DNA of 44,459 nt from an uncultured Clostridia bacterium (GCA_944350275.1 CALVOK010000026.1:1-44459), one strand, 5' to 3'; positions 7,403 to 17,123 are shown, counted from the first letter of the stretch. Numbers and translations are program-made. Notes: generated from the letters alone by a model not told the origin.

Positions 7403-7945
7403 TTATAAAATGATATCATCTTTTGGAGGAGAGGATGAGGCAGAAGCCTGATTTTTGTTCTCCTCTTTTTTATTTGACATAACATCACTTATTCCAGATA
7501 GGTTTTTGCCTCCCAGCATAGAGAGAAGCATATTTAACAGTTGTGGCTGGTTTGCATTATTAAAAAGATTGTAAAGTGGATTTTGACCCGAAGAATTCTG
7601 ATTTTGACCTACACCACCTAAGTTTTCATTAGAATTATTTTGACTAAAGTTTTCCATGTTCTGATTGTAATTTCCTAAATTTTGATTAAAATTCCCCATA
7701 TTTTGATTAAAATTATTTTGACTGTTTTGCATAAAACTATTAGGATAATTAGGCTTATTAAAGTTATTTGAAAAACTGTCTTGACCTGTAGAGTGTTGCC
7801 AGTTATCTGAGGCGGTTCTTATTTCGCTAGGGTAGTAACTATTTGCTGGATTATTAGAGATGTTCTGATTGTTTTGAGGAGGTGAACCCTGCCCAGACAT
7901 TCCGCCAAAAAGTTTAGAAAACATTTCAAAAAGAGAATTATCCAT
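7403..7945 (-). CDS. Asn/Gln-rich low-complexity protein
   Basis: A 180-aa protein dominated by Asn and Gln, with a degenerate repeat of the form NFNQNMG / NFNQNLG / NYNQNME in residues about 75-110. This composition is prion-like and predicted to be disordered. Two short amphipathic segments flank it: SLFEMFSKLFGG at the start and LLNMLLSMLGGKNLSG near residue 135-150. No signal peptide is seen. It is divergent from the 103-aa gene and the subtilisin gene at 8034-9508. Function unknown; the reading frame is supported by its non-random composition and the absence of a better overlapping gene. Confidence 0.65.
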   Translation of the reverse strand: MDNSLFEMFSKLFGGMSGQGSPPQNNQNISNNPANSYYPSEIRTASDNWQHSTGQDSFSNNFNKPNYPNSFMQNSQNNFNQNMGNFNQNLGNYNQNMENFSQNNSNENLGGVGQNQNSSGQNPLYNLFNNANQPQLLNMLLSMLGGKNLSGISDVMSNKKEENKNQASASSSPPKDDIIL

Positions 7946-8033
7946 AATTAAATATATTCTCTTATTTTGTGAAAGTTGAAAAAATTATGAAATTATATTT
8001 TTTCCTATCATATATTGAAATATAGGAGAAGTT

Positions 8034-8345
8034 ATGAAATTATCAGATTATAATGCCCAAAAAGAGAACAGCATTAAAGTTACTGACAAAGAAAAAGGTG
8101 GAGACTATCATAGAGAGGGTGGCAGTGGGCAGGTCAGCGAAAAAGAAATAATGGACAAATATAATCAGTACAAAGATTTATCCTCAGAGCAATTAAATCA
8201 AGAACTTTTCAAAGAGGTGGCAAGACAGAAGGCAAACGGAAGTTTTTCATATGATAGACTTGAGGGAATGCTTGAAGGATTGAGAGGTTCACTTGGCGAA
8301 GAAAATTACCAAAATATGAAAAGGATACTTGAGAGTTTAAAATGA
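8034..8345 (+). CDS. Conserved-looking 103-aa hypothetical protein, coupled to a subtilisin
   Basis: A small hydrophilic, charged, helical protein with no signal peptide or known motif. SD AGGAG lies just upstream of the ATG. Its stop overlaps the subtilisin start (ATGATAA), so the two are translationally coupled and probably act together. It could be a substrate, inhibitor or chaperone of the protease; this is inference from position only. Confidence 0.75.
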   Translation: MKLSDYNAQKENSIKVTDKEKGGDYHREGGSGQVSEKEIMDKYNQYKDLSSEQLNQELFKEVARQKANGSFSYDRLEGMLEGLRGSLGEENYQNMKRILESLK

Positions 8346-9508
8346 TAAATTACAAAATAGACAAAACACTTTTAAGACTTGTTGAAATGCTGGGCGAGGA
8401 TAAAAAATTTGAGGCAATAGTCAAGGCTTATGATTATAAAAGGCTCAAAAACATACTTGAAAAGAGAAAAATTGAAATTTTAAATGAATATTTATTCATA
8501 AAATCATTTCGAATAATTGCAAGCAAAAAGCAGATTTCCAATCTATCAAATTTAAGTCAAGTGGAATTTATCTCTTCAGTCAGCACCGCATCCACTCTTA
8601 TGAATCTTGCAAAAAAGATTTTAAAAGTAGAGGATGTTGCATTGTCAGGAAAGGATAAGACGATTGCTTTTATTGATACAGGTATTATTGAGCACGGTGA
8701 TTTTTGCATTGGGCAAAAAAGGATAAAGTTTTTTAAAGATTTTATAAATGATAAGACTGTTCCCTACGACGACAATGGACATGGAACGTTTGTTGCTGGT
8801 GTTTGCAGTGGAAGCGGTGCTCTCTCTGGTGGAAGATATAGCGGTATTGCACCAAAATCAAATATCATCTCACTTAAAGCACTTTCATCTCAGGGCGAGG
8901 CAACAGCAAATAAGATTTTGGATGCAATGGAATGGATATACATAAATCATAAAGTCTATGACATTGATGTGGTCTGTATGAGTTTTGGTAGTGAGCCTCT
9001 TGGACTAAATGATCCCATTATGGCAGGTGCAGAGGCACTATGGAAAGAGGGCATTGTTGTTGTCGCTGCAGCGGGCAATAGTGGACCTGAATTTCAGACT
9101 ATAAAAAGTCCTGGCGTGTCAAGTCAGATTATAACAGTTGGTGGCTTTGATGATAATAGAATTGACCAGGATTGCTTTGATGAAAGTTTTTTTGAGGTTG
9201 CTCAATTTTCCTCTCGAGGTCCTGCATTTTCTAGATATAAACCAGACCTCGTTGCTCCGTCAGTTGATATTGTCTCTTGCGGAAATGAAAAGTGTTATAC
9301 CTCGCTTAGTGGAACATCCGTTGCAACTCCAATGATTGCTGGACTTTGTGCTTTAATTCTTGAAAATAACCCCTCGCTTAAACCAATAGAGGTAAAAAGA
9401 ACTCTGCTTAGTTGTTGCAAACCGATTACATATAATAAAAATCTGGAAGGTTATGGTTATCCAGAATTTAATAAAATTGTTAAAAATAATAGTAGCAAAT
9501 TTAAATAA
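8342..9508 (+). CDS. Subtilisin-like serine protease (S8 family), no signal peptide
   Basis: 388 residues. The catalytic triad is visible: Asp112 in IDTG, His147 in NGHGTFVAG, and Ser near 325 in LSGTSVATPM. The oxyanion Asn is in AAAGNSGP near 245. Residues 1-100 look like an I9-type propeptide region. There is no Sec signal or membrane segment, so it is likely an intracellular subtilisin, or is released by a non-classical route. It is coupled to the small gene upstream and faces the Asn/Gln-rich gene. Confidence 0.9.
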   Translation: MINYKIDKTLLRLVEMLGEDKKFEAIVKAYDYKRLKNILEKRKIEILNEYLFIKSFRIIASKKQISNLSNLSQVEFISSVSTASTLMNLAKKILKVEDVALSGKDKTIAFIDTGIIEHGDFCIGQKRIKFFKDFINDKTVPYDDNGHGTFVAGVCSGSGALSGGRYSGIAPKSNIISLKALSSQGEATANKILDAMEWIYINHKVYDIDVVCMSFGSEPLGLNDPIMAGAEALWKEGIVVVAAAGNSGPEFQTIKSPGVSSQIITVGGFDDNRIDQDCFDESFFEVAQFSSRGPAFSRYKPDLVAPSVDIVSCGNEKCYTSLSGTSVATPMIAGLCALILENNPSLKPIEVKRTLLSCCKPITYNKNLEGYGYPEFNKIVKNNSSKFK

Positions 9509-9680
9509 AATTTTAATAATGTTTTAGATTTGAAATTTTAATAAGAAATTTAATTTTTTTTATAAAAATATATAAATTTAATTTTTTTAAAATAAATAAA
9601 AACAAAATAAATTAAAAAATAGCGAAAATTTAATTAAAAAGAGAAAATAATGCTAAAATAAGGTTATTTACCTAAAAAAC

Positions 9681-9767
9681 GGCGAGAAAGCCAAATTTTT
9701 AAACGTGTTTAAAAATTTGAAAAAACGGAAGTTTTTTGGTGAGCATATATGCTCACGCTTTCTCGCC
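9681..9767 (-). repeat. Cloverleaf inverted-repeat element 1 (3 arms), also placed as the murG terminator
   Basis: GGCGAGAAAGC (9681-9691) pairs with GCTTTCTCGCC (9757-9767) to close three hairpins: an AT-rich 12-bp arm (9693-9718), AAAAAAC-GGAA-GTTTTTT (9720-9737), and the palindrome TGAGCATATATGCTCA (9740-9755). Read on the minus strand it starts 5 nt after the murG stop and ends with GTTTTTT, so it could terminate murG. The architecture matches elements at 19432 and 39895. Upstream, 9509-9680 is AT-rich with no gene seen. Confidence 0.85.
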
Positions 9768-9772
9768 TAACT

Positions 9773-10819
9773 TTATTTTTCAACCTGCTTTATTAGATCA
9801 ATAATATTTTCACAAGCATTAAAATTTGTTATTTTCGACATATTTTTTATATATTTTTGACGATTTTTATATAAATTATTTATTTTTATAAAAAACATAT
9901 TTTTATCATAGTCATTTTCTTCAAGAACGTCAGCATAGCCAAGTTCCTTGAAGAGTTTGGCATTTTCAATTTGGTCGCCTCTCGAAATATTCTTTGAAAG
10001 AGGGATAAGAAGCATAGGTTTTTTCATTGCTAATATTTCATGTATGGCACCAGAGCCAGCCCGTGAAATAACGATGTCTGAAAGGTCTAAAAAGTCACCA
10101 ATATTTTCGGCATAGTCAATTTGAAAATAATTTTTTTTATCCTTTTTCTCAACATTTTGTTTTCCTGTTAGATGCAAAACATTAAAATTTTCTGTTAACT
10201 TATCTATATTTTCTATCACCATTTTATTAATATTTCTTGCTCCGCTCGACCCTCCCATCACAAGTAAATTCGGTTTACTTTTATCAAGGTCTTGAAAAAA
10301 AGAAAGGTTCCTTTTATTTCCATGCAAAATAGATTTACGAATAGGTTGCCCAGTATAGACGCATTTTTTGTTAGCCACAATAGTATTTTCAAAAGTACAA
10401 CACATTTTGTCACAACACTTTAAAATAATTTTATTTGCAAGCCCAAGCGAGAGGTCAGACTCATGACTCACAATGGGCACCTTTAAACTTTTACCTGCAA
10501 TAGAAACAGGAACGGCAACATAGCCACCCTTAGAAAAAATTACATTAGGTTTAATTTCTTTTAACAATTTTTTGCATTGACAAATAGATTTTATAAGTTT
10601 AAAGGGGATAAGAAAGTTTTTAAAAGTCAATTTTCTCTCAAGTTTAATCGCATCTATTTGATGAAATATAATGTTGTCCTCTTTCGAGACAATATCCTTT
10701 TCCATACCGCTTCCACCGATATAATGAACAACATAATCCTTTTTTAAATAGTCATTTAGTGCAATGTTGGGATATACGTGCCCAGCAGTTCCTCCACCTG
10801 TCAAAACTATAGTTTTCAT
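9773..10819 (-). CDS. murG: UDP-GlcNAc:MurNAc-pentapeptide GlcNAc transferase MurG
   Basis: Converts lipid I to lipid II at the cytoplasmic face of the membrane in peptidoglycan synthesis. 348 residues, normal length. The N-terminal GGGTAGHVYPN (residues 8-18), the HESDLSLGLANKI segment, VMGGSSGARNIN and the donor-binding SRAGSGAIHEIL region are all typical. SD GAGGAG precedes the ATG. It stands alone, outside a dcw cluster, divergent from parE. Confidence 0.95.
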   Translation of the reverse strand: MKTIVLTGGGTAGHVYPNIALNDYLKKDYVVHYIGGSGMEKDIVSKEDNIIFHQIDAIKLERKLTFKNFLIPFKLIKSICQCKKLLKEIKPNVIFSKGGYVAVPVSIAGKSLKVPIVSHESDLSLGLANKIILKCCDKMCCTFENTIVANKKCVYTGQPIRKSILHGNKRNLSFFQDLDKSKPNLLVMGGSSGARNINKMVIENIDKLTENFNVLHLTGKQNVEKKDKKNYFQIDYAENIGDFLDLSDIVISRAGSGAIHEILAMKKPMLLIPLSKNISRGDQIENAKLFKELGYADVLEENDYDKNMFFIKINNLYKNRQKYIKNMSKITNFNACENIIDLIKQVEK

Positions 10820-10986
10820 AAATTGCTCCTCATATTATGTTATGTAAAATCACTTTTTTTTATGCCAAGTTTCGACATATTATTCACTTTTTTAAAATGT
10901 ATATTAATTTATAAAAATGTATAATTATGCATTTTATTTAATAAATATTCTTGTTAATTTCCTTGTCTTTTAATTATAATTTTTTA

Positions 10987-11015
10987 TTGTTAAATTTAAA
11001 AATTTATGTTATAAT
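10987..11015 (+). promoter_or_regulatory. Promoter of the topoisomerase operon
   Basis: TTGTTA (10987-10992), 17-bp spacer, TATAAT (11010-11015). It lies about 30 nt before the start codon, with SD AGGAGC in between. Confidence 0.7.
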
Positions 11016-11047
11016 AGTATTGAGATTATTTTTAGGAGCAAACTTTT

Positions 11048-13006
11048 ATGGCTGAAAAGAATTATGATGCAAAAGATATTGTCGTACTTGAGGGGCTTGA
11101 AGCGGTAAGACTTAGACCTGGTATGTATATTGGTACAACAGGCTCAAAAGGTATGCACCACTTGCTTTGGGAGATTGTGGACAATGCGATTGACGAGATA
11201 GCAAATGGTTATGGCGATACTATAACAATTACACTAAACACCGATGGTTCGGCAACGGTTGAGGATAATGGAAGAGGAATACCTGTAGACGAGCATCCTA
11301 CTCTGCATAAATCAGGGGTAGAGGTTGTCTATACAACCTTGCACGCAGGCGGAAAGTTTAACACTGACAACTACAAATTTTCTGGTGGACTGCATGGTGT
11401 AGGCGCCTCAGTTACAAACGCACTTTCTAAGTGGTGTAATGTCACCGTTTACAAGAATGGCAAGGAGTATTTTATAAGTTTCCATTCATATATGGATGAA
11501 GATGGAAAAATGCATAGCGGTGTTGTCAAAGAGCCTTTAAGACTTATTGGAAAGACTAACAAGTCAGGTACAAAAGTTACATTTTTACCAGACAGTGATA
11601 TGTTCGGTAACATTAGGTTCAATTTTGAAACTATCTGTTCTCGTGCGAGAGAACTTGCCTTTTTAAATAAAGGACTTAAAATAAAACTTGTGGACCTAAA
11701 TACCGAGCGAGAGGAGAATTATCATTATGAGGGCGGTATCTCTGATTTCGTGGAGTATTTGGTTGAGGGCAAAAATAAACTGTTTTCAAAACCTATTTAC
11801 TTTGAGGCGGAGGATAAAAATTTCGACCTTGAAGTTGCCTTTATCTATACAGATGGCTACACAGAAAGTTCCTTCTCTTTTGTCAATAATATTCCGACAA
11901 TTGAGGGTGGAACCCACGAGACAGGTTTTAAAAGTGCATTCACAAAGGTGATGAACGAATACGCAAGAAATGCCAGTCTTTTAAAAGAAAAAGAACAAAA
12001 CCTCCTAGGCGAAGACTTTAGGGAGGGCATAACGGTTGTACTCAATGTCAAGATGAACAATGTCCAATTTGAAGGGCAGACAAAAACTAAACTTGGCAAT
12101 CCCGAGGCAAAAACTCTCGTTGAAAACCTTACAATTAAGCAGTTGTCACAGTATTTTAAGGATAAAAAGAATGCGTCGACTGCAGAAATTATTGTAAATA
12201 AAGCAAAAGGTGCGGCAAAGGTTAGAGAAGCGGCAAAGAAAGCAAAAGAACTTACTCGAGCGAAGAACTCGGCGGAGAACTTCAATCTTGTTGGTAAACT
12301 TGCGGCTGCGACCTCAAGAAACCGAGAGAAGTCAGAACTCTTTATAGTCGAGGGTGATTCGGCAGGAGGTTCTGCGAAACAGGGTCGTGATAGACGTTTT
12401 CAGGCAATCTTGCCACTTCGTGGTAAACCGCTTAATGCCGAGAAAAAGAGAATTGACCAGGTGCTTGCAAACGAGGAGATTAGGACAATTATCTCTGCGC
12501 TCAACACGGGTATAGGCGAGGACTTTGACCTTTCAAGTCTTAGGTACAATAAGGTGATAATTTTAAGTGATGCCGACCAAGATGGTGCTCATATTCGTGC
12601 CATACTTTTGACATTCTTCTTTAGATACATGAGAGAACTTATCAATGACGGACACGTCTTTATAGGTCTGCCACCTCTTTATAGAGTGTATAAAAAGGAC
12701 TACAACGAATATGTCTATTCAGATTATGAACTGCCTGAGGCTATTGCTCGTGCAGGACGAGGTTATAGTCTGCAAAGATACAAAGGTCTTGGCGAGATGA
12801 ATGCCGAGCAACTTTGGGAGACAACTATGGACCCAGAGAAACGCAGTCTTGTTCAAGTGACAATAGAGGATGCAACAGAGGCAGAGAAGATGGTTACAAC
12901 TCTTATGGGTGATGATATTGAATCTAGAAAGAAGTATATAAACGAGCACGCAAACTTTGATAGAGAAGATGAATTTTACAAAAACTATAAAAAGGATGTA
13001 AAATAA
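11048..13006 (+). CDS. parE: Type IIA DNA topoisomerase ATPase subunit (ParE/GyrB family)
   Basis: The 652-aa subunit has a GHKL ATPase domain (N-box EIVDNAIDE at 42-50, DNGRG at 73-77), a transducer domain, and a Toprim domain (EGDSAGGSAKQGRDRRFQAILPLRGK near 435, DADQDGAHIR near 507). It ends with the QRYKGLGEMNAEQLWETTMDP segment. It pairs with the A subunit at 13116. GyrB and ParE are hard to separate by eye. I favour ParE because the partner lacks a GyrA box and has ParC-like C-terminal blades. Automated tools may call it gyrB. Confidence 0.75.
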   Translation: MAEKNYDAKDIVVLEGLEAVRLRPGMYIGTTGSKGMHHLLWEIVDNAIDEIANGYGDTITITLNTDGSATVEDNGRGIPVDEHPTLHKSGVEVVYTTLHAGGKFNTDNYKFSGGLHGVGASVTNALSKWCNVTVYKNGKEYFISFHSYMDEDGKMHSGVVKEPLRLIGKTNKSGTKVTFLPDSDMFGNIRFNFETICSRARELAFLNKGLKIKLVDLNTEREENYHYEGGISDFVEYLVEGKNKLFSKPIYFEAEDKNFDLEVAFIYTDGYTESSFSFVNNIPTIEGGTHETGFKSAFTKVMNEYARNASLLKEKEQNLLGEDFREGITVVLNVKMNNVQFEGQTKTKLGNPEAKTLVENLTIKQLSQYFKDKKNASTAEIIVNKAKGAAKVREAAKKAKELTRAKNSAENFNLVGKLAAATSRNREKSELFIVEGDSAGGSAKQGRDRRFQAILPLRGKPLNAEKKRIDQVLANEEIRTIISALNTGIGEDFDLSSLRYNKVIILSDADQDGAHIRAILLTFFFRYMRELINDGHVFIGLPPLYRVYKKDYNEYVYSDYELPEAIARAGRGYSLQRYKGLGEMNAEQLWETTMDPEKRSLVQVTIEDATEAEKMVTTLMGDDIESRKKYINEHANFDREDEFYKNYKKDVK

Positions 13007-13115
13007 CAAAGTTGTTAGAAATTAAACTGTCAAAACTTAAAAAATAAGTAAAAATATCAAAAAAACAGTAAAAAAGACGAAAATTTGTAACAAAACCATT
13101 TATTTAGGAGAAATT

Positions 13116-15602
13116 ATGCAAAACGATAACAATTTTGAGCAAGAGAAAATGAAGTATGACGAAATGACTGAAGATGAAGATTTTTCAACAGACTCAAATG
13201 GTGGAGATGATGGCGAAAAGGGTATTATCTATAAAAGCATGAGCGAAGTGCTACATGACTCCATGATACCGTATACAGAGACAGTTGTCATGGATAGAGC
13301 ACTTCCACGTGTGGAGGATGGTCTTAAACCTGTTCAACGTCGTATACTCTATTCTATGCTCGAACTCGGTGTTACACCAGATAAGCCTCATAGAAAGTCG
13401 GCAAGAATAGTGGGTGACTGCCTTGGTAAATATCATCCGCATGGTGATAGTTCTGTTTATGATGCGATGTGTAGAATGGCACAAGATTGGGTGCTTCGTG
13501 CTCCGCTTGTCGACGGACATGGAAACTTTGGCTCTATTGACGGAGATAGCCCTGCTGCTATGCGTTATACCGAGGCAAGACTTACATCGCTTGCCATGGA
13601 ACTTATGCGAGACCTTGAAAAAGACACTGTCAGGTGGAGTCTAAACTTTGACGATTCGCTCAAAGAGCCTGATATGTTCCCAGGACGCTTTCCAAACCTT
13701 CTTGTCAATGGTGCGACAGGTATAGCGGTTGGCGTTGCGACAAATATTCCGCCTCACAACTTAGGCGAGGCAATAGATGGTGTTGTTGCATATATAAACA
13801 ACCCTAATATTAAGGTTGAGCAACTTATGAAGGTTATCAAAGCCCCTGACTTTCCATCTGGTGCTGAGATAATTGATGTGGATGGCGGACTTGAGCAGGC
13901 ATACAAGACAGGCAAGGGTAAAATTTTAATTAGGGCAAAGGTTAATATTGAAAAGAATGGGGATAAGGTAAATATTGTTATCACAGAACTTCCTTATCAG
14001 GTTAATAAGGCTCAACTTCTCCAAAAAATTGCCGAACTTAAGGAGACAAACAAGGACAAACTGTCCTCTATTACCGAAATTCGAGATGAATCAGACAGAA
14101 ATGGTATGAGGGCAGTCATACGTCTAAAAAAAGATTCCGACCCTAAAAAGATACTTGAATATCTTTACAAGGCAACAAATCTTCAAATATCCTACGGGAT
14201 AAATATGGTTGCAATTGCAGGAGGAAAGCCAAAACAACTAAACCTGCTTGATATAGTGTCCTATTATGCACAGTACCAGCGAGAAATCATTGTTCGACGC
14301 ACAAAATATGAACTTAACTTGACAAAAGAGAGGGCACATATTGTCGAGGGACTGCTTATTGCAATTAAAAATATAGACGAGGTCATAAAGATAATCAAGA
14401 AGTCTGCAACAGTAAGCGAAGCAAAACAGAAATTAAAAGACAAATTCTCGCTATCCGAAAAACAGGCACAGGCTATACTTGATATGCGACTTGCAAGACT
14501 TGTGCATCTCGAAGTCAACAAACTTCAAGAGGAACTTGCCGAACTTAAGAGAAAAATTGCTGAATATGAGGCTATCCTTGCTTCCAAAAAGGCTCAATAT
14601 GATTTGGTTAAAAAGGAGATTTTGGAGATAAAGAAGGGATATAATAATCCTAGAAAGACGGTTATCTCAGGAAATGGCGAGATTGTTCTAGAAACTGTTA
14701 GCGAGGACAGCGGAGATGATAGCAAAGATTATGTTGTTGCAATAACTGCAGGAAACACTATTAAAAAGGTTACTGCTAAGAACTATTCAATGAGCCAAAA
14801 GACGTTAAACGACAATTCAACTATAAATGACGTGCCACTTCAAGTTGAAAATGTCTATGGTAATGATACAGTTTTGATATTCACAAGCCAGGGCAATGCA
14901 ATAAAAATTCCTGTCAGCACATTGAATGAATGCAAATGGCGAGAAAAAGGTCAGTCTCTTCTCTCTATTGATAAAAATATCATCTTAAATGAAACACCTG
15001 TTAAAATAATGAAGTTGCCAAGCGGAGAGGGTAATATTCTGTTTATGACTAAACTGGGCATGGTTAAGAAAAGCGAGATTAAAGATATAATTGTAAACAA
15101 AAGTTTTTACCAAGTGTGCAAGTTAAACGAGGGTGATGAAGTAAAGAATGTTGAACTTGATAAACCTGGCAAGAGTATCCTCATGTTGACTCGAAAGGGT
15201 ATGTCACTTAATTTTGATAAAGGCGACATTCCATCACAAGGCAGAATCTCGGCAGGTGTAAAGGGAATAAACCTTGATGACAGCGACAGTGTAATATTTG
15301 CCAAACAAGTTGATTTCACCGCGGTTGTAGTTGTAACTGATAATGGTTATATCAAAAAGATACCTATCAAGGAATTCCCTCTATCTCAAAGATATAGAAA
15401 GGGACTTAAATATATCAACTTTGCAAAGAACTGTCAAAATGTATTCTATGCCTGCGATGTAAATGGAAATGCAACTCTTGCCGTCGACTTTGGACTGAAG
15501 ATTCTTCCAATGGACACCAAGAAAATTCCAGAGAGCGAACGTCTTTCGACAGGTAACGAGATAATCAAGAAAAACTTTTTCACAATAAACAAAATGGCAT
15601 AA
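13116..15602 (+). CDS. parC: Topoisomerase IV subunit A-like protein (ParC)
   Basis: 828 residues. The DNA-breakage domain includes [23 protein letters not shown] and the catalytic Tyr near 151 in [10 protein letters not shown]. The C-terminal beta-pinwheel (from about 530) has no GyrA box (QRRGGKG-like). Its blade [19 protein letters not shown]...[12 protein letters not shown] resembles ParC/GrlA. This suggests decatenation and relaxation rather than negative supercoiling. An unusual acidic N-terminal extension of about 45 residues precedes the conserved [15 protein letters not shown]. The start is supported by SD AGGAGA. A gyrase pair would then be expected elsewhere. Confidence 0.75.
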   Translation: MQNDNNFEQEKMKYDEMTEDEDFSTDSNGGDDGEKGIIYKSMSEVLHDSMIPYTETVVMDRALPRVEDGLKPVQRRILYSMLELGVTPDKPHRKSARIVGDCLGKYHPHGDSSVYDAMCRMAQDWVLRAPLVDGHGNFGSIDGDSPAAMRYTEARLTSLAMELMRDLEKDTVRWSLNFDDSLKEPDMFPGRFPNLLVNGATGIAVGVATNIPPHNLGEAIDGVVAYINNPNIKVEQLMKVIKAPDFPSGAEIIDVDGGLEQAYKTGKGKILIRAKVNIEKNGDKVNIVITELPYQVNKAQLLQKIAELKETNKDKLSSITEIRDESDRNGMRAVIRLKKDSDPKKILEYLYKATNLQISYGINMVAIAGGKPKQLNLLDIVSYYAQYQREIIVRRTKYELNLTKERAHIVEGLLIAIKNIDEVIKIIKKSATVSEAKQKLKDKFSLSEKQAQAILDMRLARLVHLEVNKLQEELAELKRKIAEYEAILASKKAQYDLVKKEILEIKKGYNNPRKTVISGNGEIVLETVSEDSGDDSKDYVVAITAGNTIKKVTAKNYSMSQKTLNDNSTINDVPLQVENVYGNDTVLIFTSQGNAIKIPVSTLNECKWREKGQSLLSIDKNIILNETPVKIMKLPSGEGNILFMTKLGMVKKSEIKDIIVNKSFYQVCKLNEGDEVKNVELDKPGKSILMLTRKGMSLNFDKGDIPSQGRISAGVKGINLDDSDSVIFAKQVDFTAVVVVTDNGYIKKIPIKEFPLSQRYRKGLKYINFAKNCQNVFYACDVNGNATLAVDFGLKILPMDTKKIPESERLSTGNEIIKKNFFTINKMA

Positions 15603-15610
15603 ACAAAAGA

Positions 15611-15647
15611 CATATTTGGTATGAAAGTATCAAATATGTTTTTTTAT
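15611..15647 (+). terminator. Terminator of the parE-parC operon
   Basis: ACATATTTGGTA and TATCAAATATGT form a 12-bp stem with one wobble, followed by TTTTTTT. Confidence 0.85.
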
Positions 15648-15727
15648 TTAACTTGTCTTATATATTAACTTTGTTGTGTAAAAAATTTAGTTTTATTATA
15701 AAAAAGCAAAAATCTTTTAAAAAATGC

Positions 15728-15756
15728 TTGACAAATGCGTAAAAATTACGCATAAT
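15728..15756 (+). promoter_or_regulatory. nrtR promoter with a perfect operator between -35 and -10
   Basis: TTGACA (15728-15733), 17-bp spacer, CATAAT (15751-15756). The spacer is filled by the 19-bp inverted repeat ATGCGTAA-AAA-TTACGCAT (15735-15753). A protein bound there would block RNA polymerase. NrtR-family regulators bind palindromes in promoters of the genes they control, so autoregulation is the simplest reading. Confidence 0.8.
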
Positions 15757-15774
15757 ATATACGGATGGTGAGAA

Positions 15775-16440
15775 ATGGAAAAAGATAATCCACTATATAA
15801 AAATCAGGGGATACACGTAATCACGGCATTGTTTACAGTCGAGGATGGCAATTTTAAAGTCTTGTTATTAAAAAGAGATAACCAACCTTTCAAAAATATG
15901 TGGACTTTAGTTGGCGGTGCTTGCTATAACAATGAGACGGTGGAAGAGGCTATGCAAAGAGAGATGTATGAAAAGACAGGTTTAAAAAATATAAAGACGA
16001 CATTTTTTAAAGTTTACTCTAACCCAAATCGTAGCCCTATCATGAGGATGCTTGCGGTGGTTTATATTGGCGTAATTGACTGTAAAAAGGTGAAAATTCT
16101 TAAAAAGACAACAAAAACAAAGGATGCAGATTGGTTTTTGATTGATAGAGTGCCTCCGCTTGCGTATGACCATAACAAGATTTTAACTGACGCAATAGAG
16201 TTTTTAAAAGAAAAAATGTTTGACTCACAAATTCTAAAAAATCTCTTTCCTCAGACCTTTACCTTGCCTGAAATATCAAATGCCTATCAAAGTATACTAG
16301 ATAAGGAGATTGATAGAAGGAATTTTAGAAAACGACTGATTTCAAGCGGAATAATTGAACCGACAGGTGAATATGAGGCGACCACGGGCAAAAAACCCGC
16401 AAAATTATATAGGTTCTGTGAAAATCTAAAAGAAGAATAA
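15775..16440 (+). CDS. nrtR: NrtR-like regulator (Nudix domain plus winged helix)
   Basis: 221 residues: an N-terminal Nudix domain (Nudix box from G48 to about residue 70) and a C-terminal winged-helix region (about 150-221, with RRNFRKRLISSGIIEPTGE). The Nudix box reads REMYEKTG where REUxEExG is expected, so one metal-binding Glu is Lys. This fits the ligand-sensing, non-hydrolytic role of NrtR, a repressor in NAD metabolism that responds to ADP-ribose in characterised cases. The effector here is unproven. It precedes the NTPase and CYTH genes, though a terminator separates them. Confidence 0.85.
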   Translation: MEKDNPLYKNQGIHVITALFTVEDGNFKVLLLKRDNQPFKNMWTLVGGACYNNETVEEAMQREMYEKTGLKNIKTTFFKVYSNPNRSPIMRMLAVVYIGVIDCKKVKILKKTTKTKDADWFLIDRVPPLAYDHNKILTDAIEFLKEKMFDSQILKNLFPQTFTLPEISNAYQSILDKEIDRRNFRKRLISSGIIEPTGEYEATTGKKPAKLYRFCENLKEE

Positions 16441-16485
16441 AGATAAAAAAATAAAATTAAACAATAAATGTATGTTTAAATAATC

Positions 16486-16512
16486 AAAAATGCTTAATAT
16501 AAAGCATTTTTA
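16486..16512 (+). terminator. Hairpin between nrtR and the AAA_28 NTPase gene
   Basis: AAAAATGCTT (16486-16495) pairs with AAGCATTTTT (16502-16511). It is likely a terminator, possibly partial, so the next two genes may need their own promoter. A second inverted repeat, GTGTA-CAGAA-TACAC (16527-16541), follows and could be an operator. Confidence 0.6.
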
Positions 16513-16569
16513 AAATGGTTATAAAAGTGTACAGAATACACATTTATATAAATTAAAAAGGAGATAAAT

Positions 16570-17121
16570 ATGAAAAAGACTTTAGTTATTAATTTTGTGG
16601 GAGGGCCAGGTGCTGGCAAATCTTACATGGCAATGAGGGTTGCAAGCAATTTAAAGGAAAGGAAGATAAGTTGTGAGTATGTTCCTGAGTTTGCAAAGGA
16701 CCTTGTCTATGAGGGGAGAGAGGAGGAACTAGGCGACCAACTCTATATTCTTGCAATGCAAAACCATATGCTTAAGAGGGTAAAAGATAAGGTTGATGTC
16801 ATTGTGACCGACAGTCCAATACTTCTTTCTATGTATTACAATGATGAAGGTGGGAGATTATACAAACCTGAAATTTTCAATGACCTTATATTAGATACCT
16901 ATAAAAACTATAACAATATTGTCTATTATGTTGAGCGTAACCATCCTTACGTGAGGGAGGGACGTTATCAAACGGAGGATGAAAGCATAAAGGCAAGTGA
17001 GAGGATAAAATCATCACTTGAGGTGAATAATATTAAGTATAGTGATGTTGTTTGCGGACAGGAGAGTGCAGATAAAATTACCGATGATGTATGCAAGTTG
17101 TTAAGGAATAATGGGAGATAA
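16570..17121 (+). CDS. AAA_28/NadR-like P-loop NTPase
   Basis: 183 residues beginning with a P-loop, GGPGAGKS (11-18). A Walker-B-like VIVTDSPILLSMYY lies near residue 78-90. The fold resembles the nicotinamide-riboside-kinase-like domain of NadR and the AAA_28 domain of TTD14. A kinase acting on a nucleoside or nucleotide is plausible. It lies 2 nt before a CYTH-domain gene; eukaryotic TTD14 fuses these same two domains. The NrtR-like gene upstream hints at NAD or pyridine-nucleotide metabolism, but that is inference. Confidence 0.75.
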   Translation: MKKTLVINFVGGPGAGKSYMAMRVASNLKERKISCEYVPEFAKDLVYEGREEELGDQLYILAMQNHMLKRVKDKVDVIVTDSPILLSMYYNDEGGRLYKPEIFNDLILDTYKNYNNIVYYVERNHPYVREGRYQTEDESIKASERIKSSLEVNNIKYSDVVCGQESADKITDDVCKLLRNNGR

Positions 17122-17123
17122 AG

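Noticed and set aside
9681..9767. Riboswitch or T-box reading of the cloverleaf elements
   Set aside because: They lie mostly downstream of genes, have fully paired arms with tiny loops and lack recognisable conserved aptamer or T-box sequences.
11048..15602. Calling the topoisomerase pair gyrB-gyrA
   Set aside because: The A subunit lacks a GyrA box and its C-terminal blades read like ParC, so topoisomerase IV is preferred, with stated doubt.
16527..16541. GTGTA-CAGAA-TACAC as a second NrtR operator
   Set aside because: Its half-sites do not match the ATGCGTAA palindrome in the nrtR promoter, so no common regulator can be claimed.
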